A stretch of 64,000 bases of DNA, from assembly GCA_040506895.1 (NCBI GenBank), contig JBEVVY010000001.1, forward strand, positions 2,209,638 through 2,273,637, in the 5' to 3' direction. Below the pieces are notes generated by a model. The model was not told where the DNA came from. It saw only the letters and a list, made by a program, of their open reading frames with translations, and made no database searches. Below, piece by piece: positions 54,251-63,667 of the stretch. A program made the translations under genes and the position numbers. Position 1 is the first letter of the stretch. Each line of letters starts with the position of its first letter. Source of the stretch: Sedimenticola_A sp040506895. GTDB lineage: Bacteria; Pseudomonadota; Gammaproteobacteria; Chromatiales; Chromatiaceae.

Positions 54251-54285
54251 AAAAAAAAGCGGTGCATGCCGTTAGGCATACACCG
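54251..54285 (-). terminator. terminator of amt
   Basis: GCGGTGCATGCC/GGCATACACCGC stem with one mismatch region; eight T on the minus strand. Confidence 0.85.
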
Positions 54286-54311
54286 CCCCGCAATCACCTC
54301 TAAAGAGAGGT

Positions 54312-55610
54312 TCAGATATTGTTGTAGCCAACCTCTTCGTGGCTGACGATATCGAGACCCTCGACCTCGTCCTCCTCGTCGACGCGAAGGCCGCTGGTCA
54401 GTACGGATACCAGTTTCAGGATCAGGTAGCTGACCACCGCGGTGAACGCGATGGTTGCAATCACACCGATAAACTGGACGTAGAACTGCCCACCCATGCT
54501 CTGGATGCCGTCCGCAAAACCGTAGCCCGAGAATACACCCAGCTCAGTGGAGGAGAAGATACCCGCCAGCAGGGTGCCCAGAATGCCGCCCACACCGTGA
54601 ACGGGGAATACATCCAGGGAGTCATCGATCTTGAGCACACGCTTGATGTACTGGGTGGCAGTGAAACAGACACCACCTGCCAGCAGACCGATGATCAGCG
54701 CACCGCCAGGTCCGACAAAGCCGGAAGCCGGTGTAATGGTGCCCAGGCCTGCAACCATACCGGTAACCGCGCCCAGCGCACTGGGCTTGCCGAAACGTTT
54801 CCACTCGATCGCGGTCCAGGTCATTGCACCCATGGCAGCAGAGATGTGGGTCACCAGCATCGCCATGGCACCACTACCATCCGCCGCCAGTGCACTACCG
54901 CCGTTGAAACCGAACCAGCCCACCCAGAGCATGCCTGCGCCAGTTACTGTCATGGTCATGTTATGGGGAGGCATCGCGGTGGTGGGGAAGCCTTTACGCG
55001 GCCCCAGGACCATGGCGGCCACGAGGGCGGCAACACCCGCCGTGATATGCACCACGGTACCACCGGCAAAATCATAGAGACCCATCTCGCCGAGCCAGCC
55101 GCCACCCCAGACCCAGTGGGTCACCGGTACATAGACCAGGATCAGCCAGATGCCACTGAACAGCAGCATGGAGGAGAACTTCATACGCTCCGCGAAGCCA
55201 CCCACGATCAGGGCCGGCGTGATGATGGCGAAGGTCATCTGGAACAGCATGAACAGGGACTCGGGAATATCACCGGAGAGAGTCTCCCTGCCGACACCCG
55301 CCAGCATCGCCTTGCTGAAGTCGCCAATCCAGGCATTGCCCTCACCAAAGGCCAGGCTGTAGCCGAAAACAAACCACAGAATGGAAGCGACTCCAGCTAT
55401 GGAGAAGCACTGCATCAGTACCGACAGCACATTCTTGGTGCGTACCAGGCCACCGTAAAAGAGCGCCAGCCCGGGCAGCGTCATGAACAATACCAGTGCG
55501 GTGGAGGCCATGATCCAGGCCGTGTTGGCCCCGTTCAAAGCCGCCTCTTCAGCAAGCGCCACGCCCGGCAGTCCGCCCCAAAAAAGCGCTGTCATTGCCA
55601 GTTTCTTCAT
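54312..55610 (-). CDS. amt: ammonium transporter Amt
   Basis: About 432 residues with a signal peptide (MKKLAMTALFWGGLPGVALA) and 11 transmembrane helices. Motifs FYGGLVRTKNVLSVLMQCF, GDFSKAML, DFAGGTVVHITAG and the twin-His pore (H in VVHIT, H in DVFPVHGVGG). Start at 55610 has GAGGGG upstream; ATG 55628 also has a site. Single gene; the PII-like gene at 40694 is not adjacent. Confidence 0.95.
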   Translation of the reverse strand: MKKLAMTALFWGGLPGVALAEEAALNGANTAWIMASTALVLFMTLPGLALFYGGLVRTKNVLSVLMQCFSIAGVASILWFVFGYSLAFGEGNAWIGDFSKAMLAGVGRETLSGDIPESLFMLFQMTFAIITPALIVGGFAERMKFSSMLLFSGIWLILVYVPVTHWVWGGGWLGEMGLYDFAGGTVVHITAGVAALVAAMVLGPRKGFPTTAMPPHNMTMTVTGAGMLWVGWFGFNGGSALAADGSGAMAMLVTHISAAMGAMTWTAIEWKRFGKPSALGAVTGMVAGLGTITPASGFVGPGGALIIGLLAGGVCFTATQYIKRVLKIDDSLDVFPVHGVGGILGTLLAGIFSSTELGVFSGYGFADGIQSMGGQFYVQFIGVIATIAFTAVVSYLILKLVSVLTSGLRVDEEDEVEGLDIVSHEEVGYNNI

Positions 55611-55670
55611 ATTCAAGCCCCTCAACATGAGAATTCCTTACGGATAACAATCAAATTGAGAGGAGTGAAT

Positions 55671-55686
55671 GCACAAACTGTGCCCG
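55671..55686 (-). promoter_or_regulatory. sigma-54 promoter of amt
   Basis: On the minus strand GGGCACAGTTTGTGCA: GGCAC and TGCA with ten bases between the GG and GC. This fits -24/-12 sigma-54 promoters. The start of amt lies about 60 bases downstream. Confidence 0.65.
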
Positions 55687-55748
55687 CAATTAAAATCCAA
55701 TCACATCAATGATTTATGAATGAGACGATTTCTCTTCAAACTGCGCCC

Positions 55749-55763
55749 GCACCGTCCTGGTGC
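55749..55763. promoter_or_regulatory. NtrC-type enhancer site
   Basis: GCACC-N5-GGTGC (GCACCGTCCTGGTGC), matching the NtrC consensus, about 80 bases upstream of the sigma-54 promoter. Together they predict nitrogen-limitation control of amt. Confidence 0.65.
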
Positions 55764-55800
55764 ACAAAGACAAAACTGGCGACCCATTATCGTGCGCATA

Positions 55801-55830
55801 AAAAAACCGATGCCCTTTTTTGGGCATCGG
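55801..55830 (-). terminator. Rho-independent terminator upstream of amt (minus strand)
   Basis: CCGATGCCC/GGGCATCGG with a T6-like loop and six A on the plus strand, so T on the minus strand. No protein gene ends here; it could end a small RNA made from about 55990 downwards. Confidence 0.7.
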
Positions 55831-55990
55831 CAAACCAGACTTTACGTCCAGAGGGGAGTCCTAAATGAACAATAAGCACACTTGGATGCGAGTTTCGATA
55901 CTGACGTATCATCGCTCGTGAAGATAAGACCCCCTGCCTGAACAGAAGTTCAATCACGAATTTGGAGAACCCGTACCCTAAATCCAATGT
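55831..55990 (-). ncRNA. candidate small RNA upstream of amt
   Basis: A minus-strand stretch of about 160 bases that leads into a perfect terminator, with TATACA (plus 55989-55994 region) as a possible -10 and no convincing protein frame. Whether it is an sRNA, an amt leader, or an empty spacer is undecided. Confidence 0.3.
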
Positions 55991-56035
55991 ATAGTTGGCC
56001 GATAATAATCATATTAAACGGCCCAAGGAGGAGAT

Positions 56036-56608
56036 ATGTGGCACACACCGCGAATACTGGCATATGCAGTACTGATCACCCTGTTCACAACGATATCCAG
56101 CGCGCAGGCGGGCTGGGACCCCAGGGAGGATGAGACGAAAGCGACCTCCTCGAAGAGCGGCAACAGGGCCGTGGACAGCGCCATCGCCAAGCTCAAGTCG
56201 AAGGACCCCAGCCTGAAGCTCTTCTTCAAGAAAGCTTACGGCTATGCCGTCTTCCCCAATGTCGGCAAGGGGGGAATCGGCCTGGGTGGTGCTTACGGTG
56301 AGGGCGAGGTGTACGAAAAGGGGCGCTTTATCGGCACCGCCAGCCTGACCCAGGTCAGCTTCGGCTTCCAGCTGGGTGGCCAGACCTACATCGAGATCAT
56401 CTTCTTCAAGGACAAGCACACCCTGGATGACTTTACCGACGGAAACTTCGAACTCGGCGCCCAGGCCTCCGCCATTGCAGTGACCGCTGGTGTCTCAGCG
56501 GACGCCGACTACGAGAACGGGGTAGCCGTCTTCACACTGCCCAAAAAGGGCCTGATGTACGAAGCGGCTGTCGCCGGACAGAAGTTCAGCTTCGAACCGG
56601 CAAGATAG
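56036..56608 (+). CDS. SYLF/Ysc84-domain lipid-binding protein
   Basis: 190 residues with a cleaved signal peptide (ends SSAQA) and the SYLF domain: KAYGYAVFPNVGKGGIGLGGAYGEG, GTASLTQVSFGFQLGGQTYIEIIFF, ASAIAVTAGVSADADY. Predicted periplasmic lipid/phosphoinositide-like binding. AAGGAGGAG precedes the ATG. Confidence 0.92.
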   Translation: MWHTPRILAYAVLITLFTTISSAQAGWDPREDETKATSSKSGNRAVDSAIAKLKSKDPSLKLFFKKAYGYAVFPNVGKGGIGLGGAYGEGEVYEKGRFIGTASLTQVSFGFQLGGQTYIEIIFFKDKHTLDDFTDGNFELGAQASAIAVTAGVSADADYENGVAVFTLPKKGLMYEAAVAGQKFSFEPAR

Positions 56609-56660
56609 TCCCAGGCAGCAATGCCGGGACTACTCACAGTCCATCCTGGGGTGGAAAGAA

Positions 56661-56695
56661 AAAAGCCCCCTGCTCCGCAAGGAGCAGGGGGCTTC
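56661..56695. terminator. bidirectional terminator
   Basis: AGCCCCCTGCTCC/GGAGCAGGGGGCT stem between the SYLF gene and tRNA-Met. Confidence 0.9.
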
Positions 56696-56699
56696 TGTT

Positions 56700-56776
56700 T
56701 GGTGGCTACGGGTGGAATTGAACCACCGACCTACGGGTTATGAGTCCGTCGCTCTCACCAACTGAGCTACGTAGCC
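56700..56776 (-). tRNA. tRNA-Met (anticodon CAU)
   Basis: 77 nt including CCA; GGCTACG/CGTAGCC acceptor, anticodon CAT. Elongator type; it has a base-paired first position. Confidence 0.93.
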
Positions 56777-56842
56777 TGGAAAGGCGGAGAAATATAACGA
56801 GCGCCAGCCCCAGTGTCAATAGCACAGGTTTACCATGGGCAA

Positions 56843-57934
56843 TCAGACATTGAAGCGGAAGTGGATAACATCTCCGTCCTTGACGGTGTAATCCTTGCCC
56901 TCGGAGCGGAGCTTGCCCGCCTCCTTGGCGCCCTGTTCACCCTTGTAGGTCACGAAGTCGTCGTAGGCAATGACCTCGGCCCTGATGAAGCCGCGCTCGA
57001 AATCGGTGTGGATGACACCGGCCGCCTGGGGTGCAGTGGCACCGATGGGAATGGTCCAGGCACGCACCTCCTTCTCACCGGCGGTGAAGTAGGTCTCAAG
57101 CCCAAGCAGCTTGTAGCCGGCGCGCACGACACGGTTCAGACCCGGCTCGTGCAGACCCATATCCTCCAGGAACTCCTGCTTTTCGTCGTCATCCAGTTCA
57201 GCGATCTCCGCCTCGATGGCGGCACAGACAGCCACCACTTCGGAGTTCTCGGCGTGGGCGAATTCAGTCACCGCATCGAGCAGCGGATTATCCTCAAAGC
57301 CGTCCTCTGAGACATTGGCGATGTAGAGTGTGGGCTTGATGGTCAACAGGTGAAGATCCCTGGTGGCCAGCAGCTCGTCTTCATCCAGCTCCAGGGAGCG
57401 CACGGGATGCCCTGCATCGAGATGATCCTTGACCTTCTCCAGCAGCGACTTTTGCGCGAGCACCTTTTTATCGCCGGTCTTGGCCTGCCGGGAGACCTTG
57501 TCCAGCGCCTTGTCGACGGACTCCATATCCGCCAGGGCCAGCTCGGTGTTGATCACCTCGATATCGGAGAGGGGATCGACCTTGCCCACCACGTGCACCA
57601 CATCATCATTGTGAAAACAGCGCACCACGTGACAGATGGCGTCGGTCTCCCTGATATTGGCCAGGAACTTGTTACCCAGCCCCTCACCCTTGGAGGCACC
57701 CTCCACCAGGCCAGCGATATCGACGAACTGCATGGTGGTGGGAACGATGTTCTGAGGCTGAACGATCTCCGAAATGATGTCCTGGCGGGGATCCGCCACG
57801 GGAACCACGCCCACGTTGGGGTCGATGGTACAGAACGGATAGTTCTCGGCGGCGATGGTCGCCTGTGTCAACGCATTGAAAAGGGTGGATTTGCCCACGT
57901 TCGGCAAACCCACGATACCGCATTTGAAACCCAT
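56843..57934 (-). CDS. ychF: redox-regulated ATPase YchF
   Basis: 363 residues, Obg-like ATPase. GLPNVGKSTLFNALT P-loop, DIAGLVEGASKGEGLGN switch 2, C-terminal TGS domain ending VIHFRFNV. Binds the ribosome/ATP. Confidence 0.96.
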   Translation of the reverse strand: MGFKCGIVGLPNVGKSTLFNALTQATIAAENYPFCTIDPNVGVVPVADPRQDIISEIVQPQNIVPTTMQFVDIAGLVEGASKGEGLGNKFLANIRETDAICHVVRCFHNDDVVHVVGKVDPLSDIEVINTELALADMESVDKALDKVSRQAKTGDKKVLAQKSLLEKVKDHLDAGHPVRSLELDEDELLATRDLHLLTIKPTLYIANVSEDGFEDNPLLDAVTEFAHAENSEVVAVCAAIEAEIAELDDDEKQEFLEDMGLHEPGLNRVVRAGYKLLGLETYFTAGEKEVRAWTIPIGATAPQAAGVIHTDFERGFIRAEVIAYDDFVTYKGEQGAKEAGKLRSEGKDYTVKDGDVIHFRFNV

Positions 57935-58031
57935 AGTTTCAGGCCCTGAATGGAAATCGGGGAAGAATAGGGGAAATGGCGCCTAATATCCAGCAGTTGG
58001 CCGAAGAAAAGCGTTGCCCAGGGGCTGCGGG

Positions 58032-58361
58032 TCAGATCTGCCGCTCGATCCCTGCAGGCTCGTCGATGGTGAACAGCTTATCGAAATTGGCTATTCGGAG
58101 TACCTCGCGCACACCTTCGTTGGCATTGACCAGGCTCACGTTGGCTTCCCTGGTACTGTGCTCACGCAACTGCAGCAACATACCCATTGCCGAGCTGTCC
58201 ATGTATTCGGTTTCCGAGAGGTCGACGATGAAGTGCTTATCACCCTTGGGAAAGGCGGTATAGGCCTGCAGGAACTCCTGGTGGCAGGAAAAATCGAAAC
58301 GACCGGCAACATTGATGGTAACGTCACTGTTATCGGGAGATTCCGTTGCTGTAACCGACAT
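58032..58361 (-). CDS. STAS-domain anti-sigma antagonist-like protein
   Basis: 109 residues, one STAS domain with the phosphorylatable Ser in ETEYMDSSAMGMLLQL. No kinase or phosphatase partner is next to it. Probably in a partner-switching pathway. Confidence 0.88.
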   Translation of the reverse strand: MSVTATESPDNSDVTINVAGRFDFSCHQEFLQAYTAFPKGDKHFIVDLSETEYMDSSAMGMLLQLREHSTREANVSLVNANEGVREVLRIANFDKLFTIDEPAGIERQI

Positions 58362-58471
58362 TGCGCACTCCTATCCAGCCATAGTCGCTGATATCCGTAC
58401 ACAGCATACCAGCTTTAACTGCATATCGTCTCCAGTGGCGGGAAACTTGAGCGACGACAATCTTCGGGCAT

Positions 58472-58497
58472 AAAAAAGCCCGCTTGTGCGGGCTTTT
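58472..58497. terminator. terminator after tRNA-Thr(UGU)
   Basis: AAGCCCGC/GCGGGCTT stem with A/T tails, eight bases after the tRNA 3' end. Confidence 0.85.
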
Positions 58498-58504
58498 GAT
58501 TATT

Positions 58505-58580
58505 TGGAGCCGGCGAGAGGACTCGAACCCCCGACCAGCTGATTACAAATCAGCTGCTCTACCAACTGAGCTACACCGGC
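58505..58580 (-). tRNA. tRNA-Thr (anticodon UGU)
   Basis: 76 nt with CCA; acceptor GCCGGTG/CGCCGGC (one T-G pair); anticodon TGT. It reads ACA and ACG. Confidence 0.97.
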
Positions 58581-58616
58581 CAATTCCGTTCAGGAGGCGC
58601 TATTCTAGAAGATCCT

Positions 58617-59456
58617 TCAGGGTCTGACAACGCGAGAACATATCTGATCACGCAGCGCGAGATCCGGGAACTCTTCCTGCAGAACCGAAGTGGCGCGCCC
58701 TGCCCCTCCGTCTTCCAGGAATATATCGATCCAGTAGAGTATGGATTCACTGACCCGGGGCTTGATCTCCACCTTGAAGCCTTTGGCCTCAACCTCTTTC
58801 TGCCGGTTACTGGCATTCCCGCGGCGCGAAAATATACCCAGGGATACCGCATTCTTCAAAGGCCCCTGGAAAAAGCGCCTGACATCCTTGAAGCCCTTCG
58901 CTTTCAAGGCATTCACATGCTCGATCGCTGCCTCCTGGTCCTTGGCCGGCGGGATCAGCACCCAGTAACCGGTGGTCCGGATCATCGACTGCTCCCTCAT
59001 CAACGGGTTGAATGCCAGCCTTTCCAGTTTTGCTGTTATCGATTTGGCAGCCTCTTCATCATCCAGGGGACCCAGCACCCCGCAATAGGGCAGACTCTTC
59101 GGCTCTTGCACTACCGGCTCAGTGGCGTCGGAAGCATCGACAGCCGTTACGATTTCAGCTTCGACAGGCGCCTCTTCGGCTTTATCCAGTGCAGTTTCAA
59201 CTTCAGCTACCGCAGACGGCTCAGGCAATGGCGCAACCTCTTCGTCATCGCTCCCGGGCGGAAGTTCAGGTTGAGCGCTTCCCTCCGTCACCTGGGGGGC
59301 CTCAGGTTCGGGGACACGCTCAGACAATAGCCTGATATTGCCAACACCCGCCGGCACGACCACCCGCGACGCCTCCTCCATCCCGGCTTCCTTTTGGTAA
59401 CCCCAGGCGAATATGGCGATATTGACCACCAGGACCAGTAGAAACAGCCACTTCAT
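58617..59456 (-). CDS. SPOR-domain membrane protein
   Basis: 279 residues: N-terminal membrane anchor (WLFLLVLVVNIAIFAWG), a long Pro/Glu-rich spacer, then a peptidoglycan-binding SPOR-like domain (YWVLIPPAKDQEAAIEHVNALKAKGFKDV, NAVSLGIFSRRGNASNRQKEVEAKGF). Last gene of birA-coaX-SPOR with a four-base overlap to coaX. Confidence 0.82.
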   Translation of the reverse strand: MKWLFLLVLVVNIAIFAWGYQKEAGMEEASRVVVPAGVGNIRLLSERVPEPEAPQVTEGSAQPELPPGSDDEEVAPLPEPSAVAEVETALDKAEEAPVEAEIVTAVDASDATEPVVQEPKSLPYCGVLGPLDDEEAAKSITAKLERLAFNPLMREQSMIRTTGYWVLIPPAKDQEAAIEHVNALKAKGFKDVRRFFQGPLKNAVSLGIFSRRGNASNRQKEVEAKGFKVEIKPRVSESILYWIDIFLEDGGAGRATSVLQEEFPDLALRDQICSRVVRP

Positions 59457-60238
59457 GGGGAGTACGCTCCATCTGTTGCCAGCAGCGCCAGGCCGCTCAT
59501 CACGAGATCAGGAACCCGCTCTGCCTGGACGCTCAGCACTTTTTGCAGGCTCTCAGCGCCACTGCCTGTCAGGTAAAGCATCGGCCTGTCACCAAGCGTC
59601 TGTTCCGAATCGGCGATGACGCGCTCAACCAGGCCGGCGGCTGAATGGAGAGCCGCCGAGGCGACTGCCGTGGCGGTATCAGTGGCAAGCAGCTGGTCGA
59701 TGTCCGCCTCCCCGACCCTCGGAATATTGGTCCTCTCAAGCAGGGCCTGGCGCATCATCTCGAAGCCTGGCAGTATCACGCCGCCCCGGTGTACACCCGA
59801 GGCATCCATCACATCTGCAGTGATTGCGGTACCACAATCCACGACACATACCGCTCCGGTATAGAGGCGGCGGGCCGCTATCAGTGTCAGCCAACGGTCG
59901 ATGCCGAGTTGGGCGGGATTTTCATAGGCATTGGTGACGCCCTGGGCCTGGGCGGTGGCAACAACGGTCTCGGGCTGCAGCCCCCATACATACTCTGTCC
60001 AGTCAGACAGCTCCTGGGCGATAACCGCTCCGGCGACGTTGGCCACCACGACCCTGTCGGGGGGTTCGGCATTGCCCCAGCTCATTGCGGCAACCCTGGC
60101 AAAAGGGCTTTCACCATGGGCGGCAGATTCGACCCGGGATAACTCACCACCCTGCAGCCATGCCCACTTGAGGTTGGTATTGCCGATATCGATCAACAGC
60201 AGGGAGGATAAGGTGTTATCCAGCGGACTCATCTCCAT
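59453..60238 (-). CDS. coaX: type III pantothenate kinase
   Basis: 261 residues. ASKHA fold: LLIDIGNTNLKWAWL, VVDCGTAITADVMDASG, GGVILPGFEMMRQALLERT. First step of CoA synthesis. Abuts birA. Confidence 0.95.
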   Translation of the reverse strand: MEMSPLDNTLSSLLLIDIGNTNLKWAWLQGGELSRVESAAHGESPFARVAAMSWGNAEPPDRVVVANVAGAVIAQELSDWTEYVWGLQPETVVATAQAQGVTNAYENPAQLGIDRWLTLIAARRLYTGAVCVVDCGTAITADVMDASGVHRGGVILPGFEMMRQALLERTNIPRVGEADIDQLLATDTATAVASAALHSAAGLVERVIADSEQTLGDRPMLYLTGSGAESLQKVLSVQAERVPDLVMSGLALLATDGAYSP

Positions 60239-61225
60239 TCAAGCCACGGGCCTCAGGCTCACCTCGCCTCCGTGATAGGGGCGGGTTTGACCCTCGTTCT
60301 CAAGCAGCAGGGCGCCCGCGGCATCAATACCCTTGTGGACCCCTTCGATACGTTTCTTGCCCATCTGTAACGCGACGGGCTTGCCGTGATAGAGGTCGAG
60401 GCGGCGCCACTCCTCTATTTCGGGATCCAGCCCTTCATACTCAAAACGGGAAAGGGTGGAGAGGAGGTTATCCAACAGCGTGGATACCAACCTGTTGCGG
60501 GAAACCCCGGCACCGCCCGGCAGGCTTGCAAGGTCGATCCATGGTTGGTCGATTTCCTTGCCCTGCACCTCGCTCATGCGTGTATTGAGACCCAGCCCCA
60601 TGACAACCCGGCTGGGCCCCGTGTGCTCACCTGACACCTCGAGCAGCAGTCCCGCCAGTTTGCGGTCCTGCCAGAGCACGTCGTTGGGCCACTTCAGACC
60701 GACCTCTTCGATACCCACGGCTTCGAGACTGCGAGCCACCGCAATACCGGCAGCAAGACTGAGGCCACTGAGATCTGCAAGACCAACACCGTAGTGCCAG
60801 CCGATAGAGAGGTAGATATTGCTTCCGTAGGGAGAGACCCATTCCCGGCCACGCCTGCCGCGCCCCGAGGTCTGCTGTTCGGCAATACAGACATGCCCCG
60901 AGGCACTGTCCTTCTCAGCCTGCTTTTCCATCAGGTAGGAGTTGGTGGAATCGATCTGATCGTGAATCTCGAGACGATCCAGCAGCCCCTGGGCCTGTTC
61001 ACTCAGGCCGCTACGGATCAGTGACTCATCCAGAAGTTCCAGGGGTTCGGCCAGCCTGTATCCCCGGCCTTTGACCGCGAACAGCTTGATATCCATCCGG
61101 TCTCGAATGTGGGTCAGGTGTTTCCATATGGCTGCACGGCTGACGCCGAACCGCTCGGCCAGCTCCTCACCGGAATGGAAATGCCCATCTGACAACAGGC
61201 GGATAATCTCGAACCGCGTATCCAT
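60239..61225 (-). CDS. birA: biotin-protein ligase / biotin operon repressor BirA
   Basis: 328 residues. N-terminal winged HTH (GEELAERFGVSRAAIWKHL), catalytic domain with GRGRRGREWVSPYGSNIYLS and KWPNDVLWQDRKLAG, and C-terminal SH3-like domain. The HTH means it can also repress bio genes. Confidence 0.96.
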   Translation of the reverse strand: MDTRFEIIRLLSDGHFHSGEELAERFGVSRAAIWKHLTHIRDRMDIKLFAVKGRGYRLAEPLELLDESLIRSGLSEQAQGLLDRLEIHDQIDSTNSYLMEKQAEKDSASGHVCIAEQQTSGRGRRGREWVSPYGSNIYLSIGWHYGVGLADLSGLSLAAGIAVARSLEAVGIEEVGLKWPNDVLWQDRKLAGLLLEVSGEHTGPSRVVMGLGLNTRMSEVQGKEIDQPWIDLASLPGGAGVSRNRLVSTLLDNLLSTLSRFEYEGLDPEIEEWRRLDLYHGKPVALQMGKKRIEGVHKGIDAAGALLLENEGQTRPYHGGEVSLRPVA

Positions 61226-61281
61226 CAGGCAATTTTACCAGAGCCAGCATCAACGGGATATCTCACTGATAAATCAGCCAT

Positions 61282-63096
61282 TTAACCCAAGCCAAGCCAG
61301 CTGCTTCTGCGTGATTCGACTTCCGGAGCCGACGACTCCAACAGCCACAGATGACAGGTGTCTTCAGGAGCAGGCAGGGGTTTCAGATCAAAAGACATCA
61401 ACTCATCCCGCCGGAATGCATGCACCTCAACACGCTCTCCCTTCTCAACAGAGGCGACCAGGTCATTCACATTCCCTGCTGTTGCGCGAATACCGCCTAT
61501 TGCCACCAGGGTGTCACCGGCAGAGAGCCCTGCCTTTTGGGCAGCACCACCATCCAGCACCACTGCCAGCTCTGCGGCGCCGTTACTGTTCTTGATACGG
61601 GCACCCAGTACGGGCCTGGCCACATCAGTACTCTCCGGCGCCTTGCCGGAGCCAAGGTCATCCGCGGAACTTGCCGTGCAGAGCCTGTAACCGATACCGA
61701 AGTGCTCGAGCAGGGGTGCCAACTCCAACTCATCGGTGCCTCTTATGGTACGGTCGAAAAAGTCGCTGAGATCGAGACCGGTAACCTCCATGACAAGCGA
61801 CTCAATGTCGCCTTCCGCCACACCGGTATCAGTACGGCCATGTCGCTCCCAAAGCGCCCTCATCACGTCATCCAGCGATAATCGTCCCGCAGTCTCTTTC
61901 CTGATGGTCAGGTCCAGCGCCAGCGCAGCCAGTGCACCCTTGGCGTAGTAACTGACGATGGCATTGGGTGCGTTTTCATCCTGCTTGTAGAACTTGGTCC
62001 AGGCATCAAAGCTCGAATCGGAGAGGCTCTGCTTCAGCCTGCCGGCTCCACGCTGCACCCGGGTGATCACCTGGGCAAGCAGTTCAAGGTAGCTCTCAGC
62101 CTCTACACGACCAGTTCTTATCAATGAAAGATCATCGTAATAGGAGGTGATTCCCTCGAAAGCCCAGAGAAGACGTGTGTACACCTCTTTGCTCAAGTCT
62201 GCAGTCTTGAAAACTTCCGGGCGTATCCGCTTCACATTCCAGAGGTGGAAATACTCGTGACTGGCAAGCCCGAGAAACTGGCGGTATCCCTTGGAAACCT
62301 TCTCCTCGCCTCTCCTCGGCAAGTCTGTGCGCTTGCAGATCAACGAGGTTGAACTGCGATGCTCAAGACCGCCGTAGCCGTCACCTACCGCCATCACCTG
62401 AAAGAGGTAACGCTCCATCTCCGGCAACTCACCGAACATATCGATATGGCTATTACAGAGCACCTCGAGATCGCTGCAGAGACGTTCCATATCCGCATCG
62501 TGCCTGCCGGTAATTGCAATGGCGTGCGGGACACCTGCCACGTCGAACTCGGCATAGTCGAAGGTACCCATTTCGACGGGATGATCCACAAGCTCATCGT
62601 AGTTTGCAGCCTGGTAGCTGCCGAAACCGAGATGGCTCGCCCCTTTCTCCCTCAGGGTCGTGGCGACTCGCCACTCCTCGTAGGCAACACCATCCGGCGG
62701 CAGAAGTTGCACGTCGCAAGGCTGTTCTTCCTGACCCACCACGCGCAGAAACAGGCTGGTGCCATTGAAATAGCCATGGGTGGTATCCAGGTGTGCGCTT
62801 CTGACAGAGAGGTCCCAGGCATAGACCGTGTAAGTCACTGTCAACTCACTGCCGCAGTGGGCAAAGAGCCAGCTCTGCTTGTCCTGTTTCTCCCAGGCAA
62901 CCTGTTGCCCACCGGACTGCGCCGTCAAGGTGACCAGGTTTTTAGCAAAGTCCCTGATCATGTAGCTACCCAGTAACCACGAGGGCATAACCAGCAGTTG
63001 CCCCTGCTTATCAGGCTCGGCGATTTTAAGTGTCACCTCGAACAGGTGCGCTTCGGGCGAGACCGGTTTGACCTGGTAGCTGATCGCTGAACTCAT
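61282..63096 (-). CDS. M61-family metallopeptidase with PDZ domain
   Basis: 604 residues. Zinc site in ASHEYFHLWNVKRIRP (HEXXH, third ligand Glu in LLWAFEGITSYYDD), an N-terminal beta domain and a C-terminal PDZ domain (GAAQKAGLSAGDTLVAIGG). A glycyl aminopeptidase-like family. No signal peptide. Overlaps the TerB gene by four bases. Confidence 0.92.
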   Translation of the reverse strand: MSSAISYQVKPVSPEAHLFEVTLKIAEPDKQGQLLVMPSWLLGSYMIRDFAKNLVTLTAQSGGQQVAWEKQDKQSWLFAHCGSELTVTYTVYAWDLSVRSAHLDTTHGYFNGTSLFLRVVGQEEQPCDVQLLPPDGVAYEEWRVATTLREKGASHLGFGSYQAANYDELVDHPVEMGTFDYAEFDVAGVPHAIAITGRHDADMERLCSDLEVLCNSHIDMFGELPEMERYLFQVMAVGDGYGGLEHRSSTSLICKRTDLPRRGEEKVSKGYRQFLGLASHEYFHLWNVKRIRPEVFKTADLSKEVYTRLLWAFEGITSYYDDLSLIRTGRVEAESYLELLAQVITRVQRGAGRLKQSLSDSSFDAWTKFYKQDENAPNAIVSYYAKGALAALALDLTIRKETAGRLSLDDVMRALWERHGRTDTGVAEGDIESLVMEVTGLDLSDFFDRTIRGTDELELAPLLEHFGIGYRLCTASSADDLGSGKAPESTDVARPVLGARIKNSNGAAELAVVLDGGAAQKAGLSAGDTLVAIGGIRATAGNVNDLVASVEKGERVEVHAFRRDELMSFDLKPLPAPEDTCHLWLLESSAPEVESRRSSWLGLG

Positions 63097-63566
63097 GTTT
63101 TACTCCTCGACTGCACATTGAGCTTGGCCTGAATGAAACCACGATGCGGCACATGCAAAAGGTCTGCAAGTTTCCGGATCAGGTACTCCTCGTATTTATC
63201 GATCCGGCCATCCGCGTAGGCCACTTCCCATAGCATCTCAAGCAGCTCAATCTTCTGTTCCGGTGTCAGGTCCCGATCTAAGAGCACGGTGAACTGATCC
63301 AGGGAGATGGAGGCGTCCACCTCTGCCTCGGCAATAGAGAGCAACTCCCTGATCTCTTCAGGTGAGAGCCGGTATGTCCTGATCAGGATCTCCTGGATGG
63401 CGTCACGCTCGACCGGATTGAACTCGTAATCGGAACGACTGGTTTCAACGAGCAGGGCAGCCGTTGCCATGCGCAGCGCATGTTCCGCAATCGGTGCGCG
63501 CATGTCATGCAGTTCGGCTCTTAGCCGCTTATCGAACAGCTCTTTTAACGATTTGAACATCAGCAC
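63093..63566 (-). CDS. TerB-like (tellurite resistance) domain protein
   Basis: 157 residues, helical TerB fold: LEMLWEVAYADGRIDKYEEYLIRKLADLLHV, the Asp-rich metal-like loop. In known members it is a membrane/cytoplasmic sensor of unclear role. First gene before the M61 peptidase. Confidence 0.88.
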   Translation of the reverse strand: MLMFKSLKELFDKRLRAELHDMRAPIAEHALRMATAALLVETSRSDYEFNPVERDAIQEILIRTYRLSPEEIRELLSIAEAEVDASISLDQFTVLLDRDLTPEQKIELLEMLWEVAYADGRIDKYEEYLIRKLADLLHVPHRGFIQAKLNVQSRSKT

Positions 63567-63613
63567 AGGATCAGGGTTAAAAGAAGGAGTCTATCGCGAA
63601 GCGTGCGACAAAG

Positions 63614-63646
63614 AAAAACCCCTGCACTCTATGAGTACAGGGGTTT
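63614..63646. terminator. terminator adjoining a copy of the 5S 3' end
   Basis: AAACCCCTG/CAGGGGTTT stem; then the 20-base repeat 63646-63665 follows. Confidence 0.8.
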
Positions 63647-63665
63647 AGTGTTTAAAGCCTGGCAG
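63646..63665. repeat. 20-base copy of the 5S rRNA 3' end region
   Basis: Identical to 63904-63923 (the 5S 3' end plus its downstream bases). Suggests a deleted second 5S. Confidence 0.75.
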
Positions 63666-63667
63666 TT

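Noticed and set aside
54339..55712. Long open frame antisense to amt
   Set aside because: amt is unmistakable and the antisense product is low-complexity.
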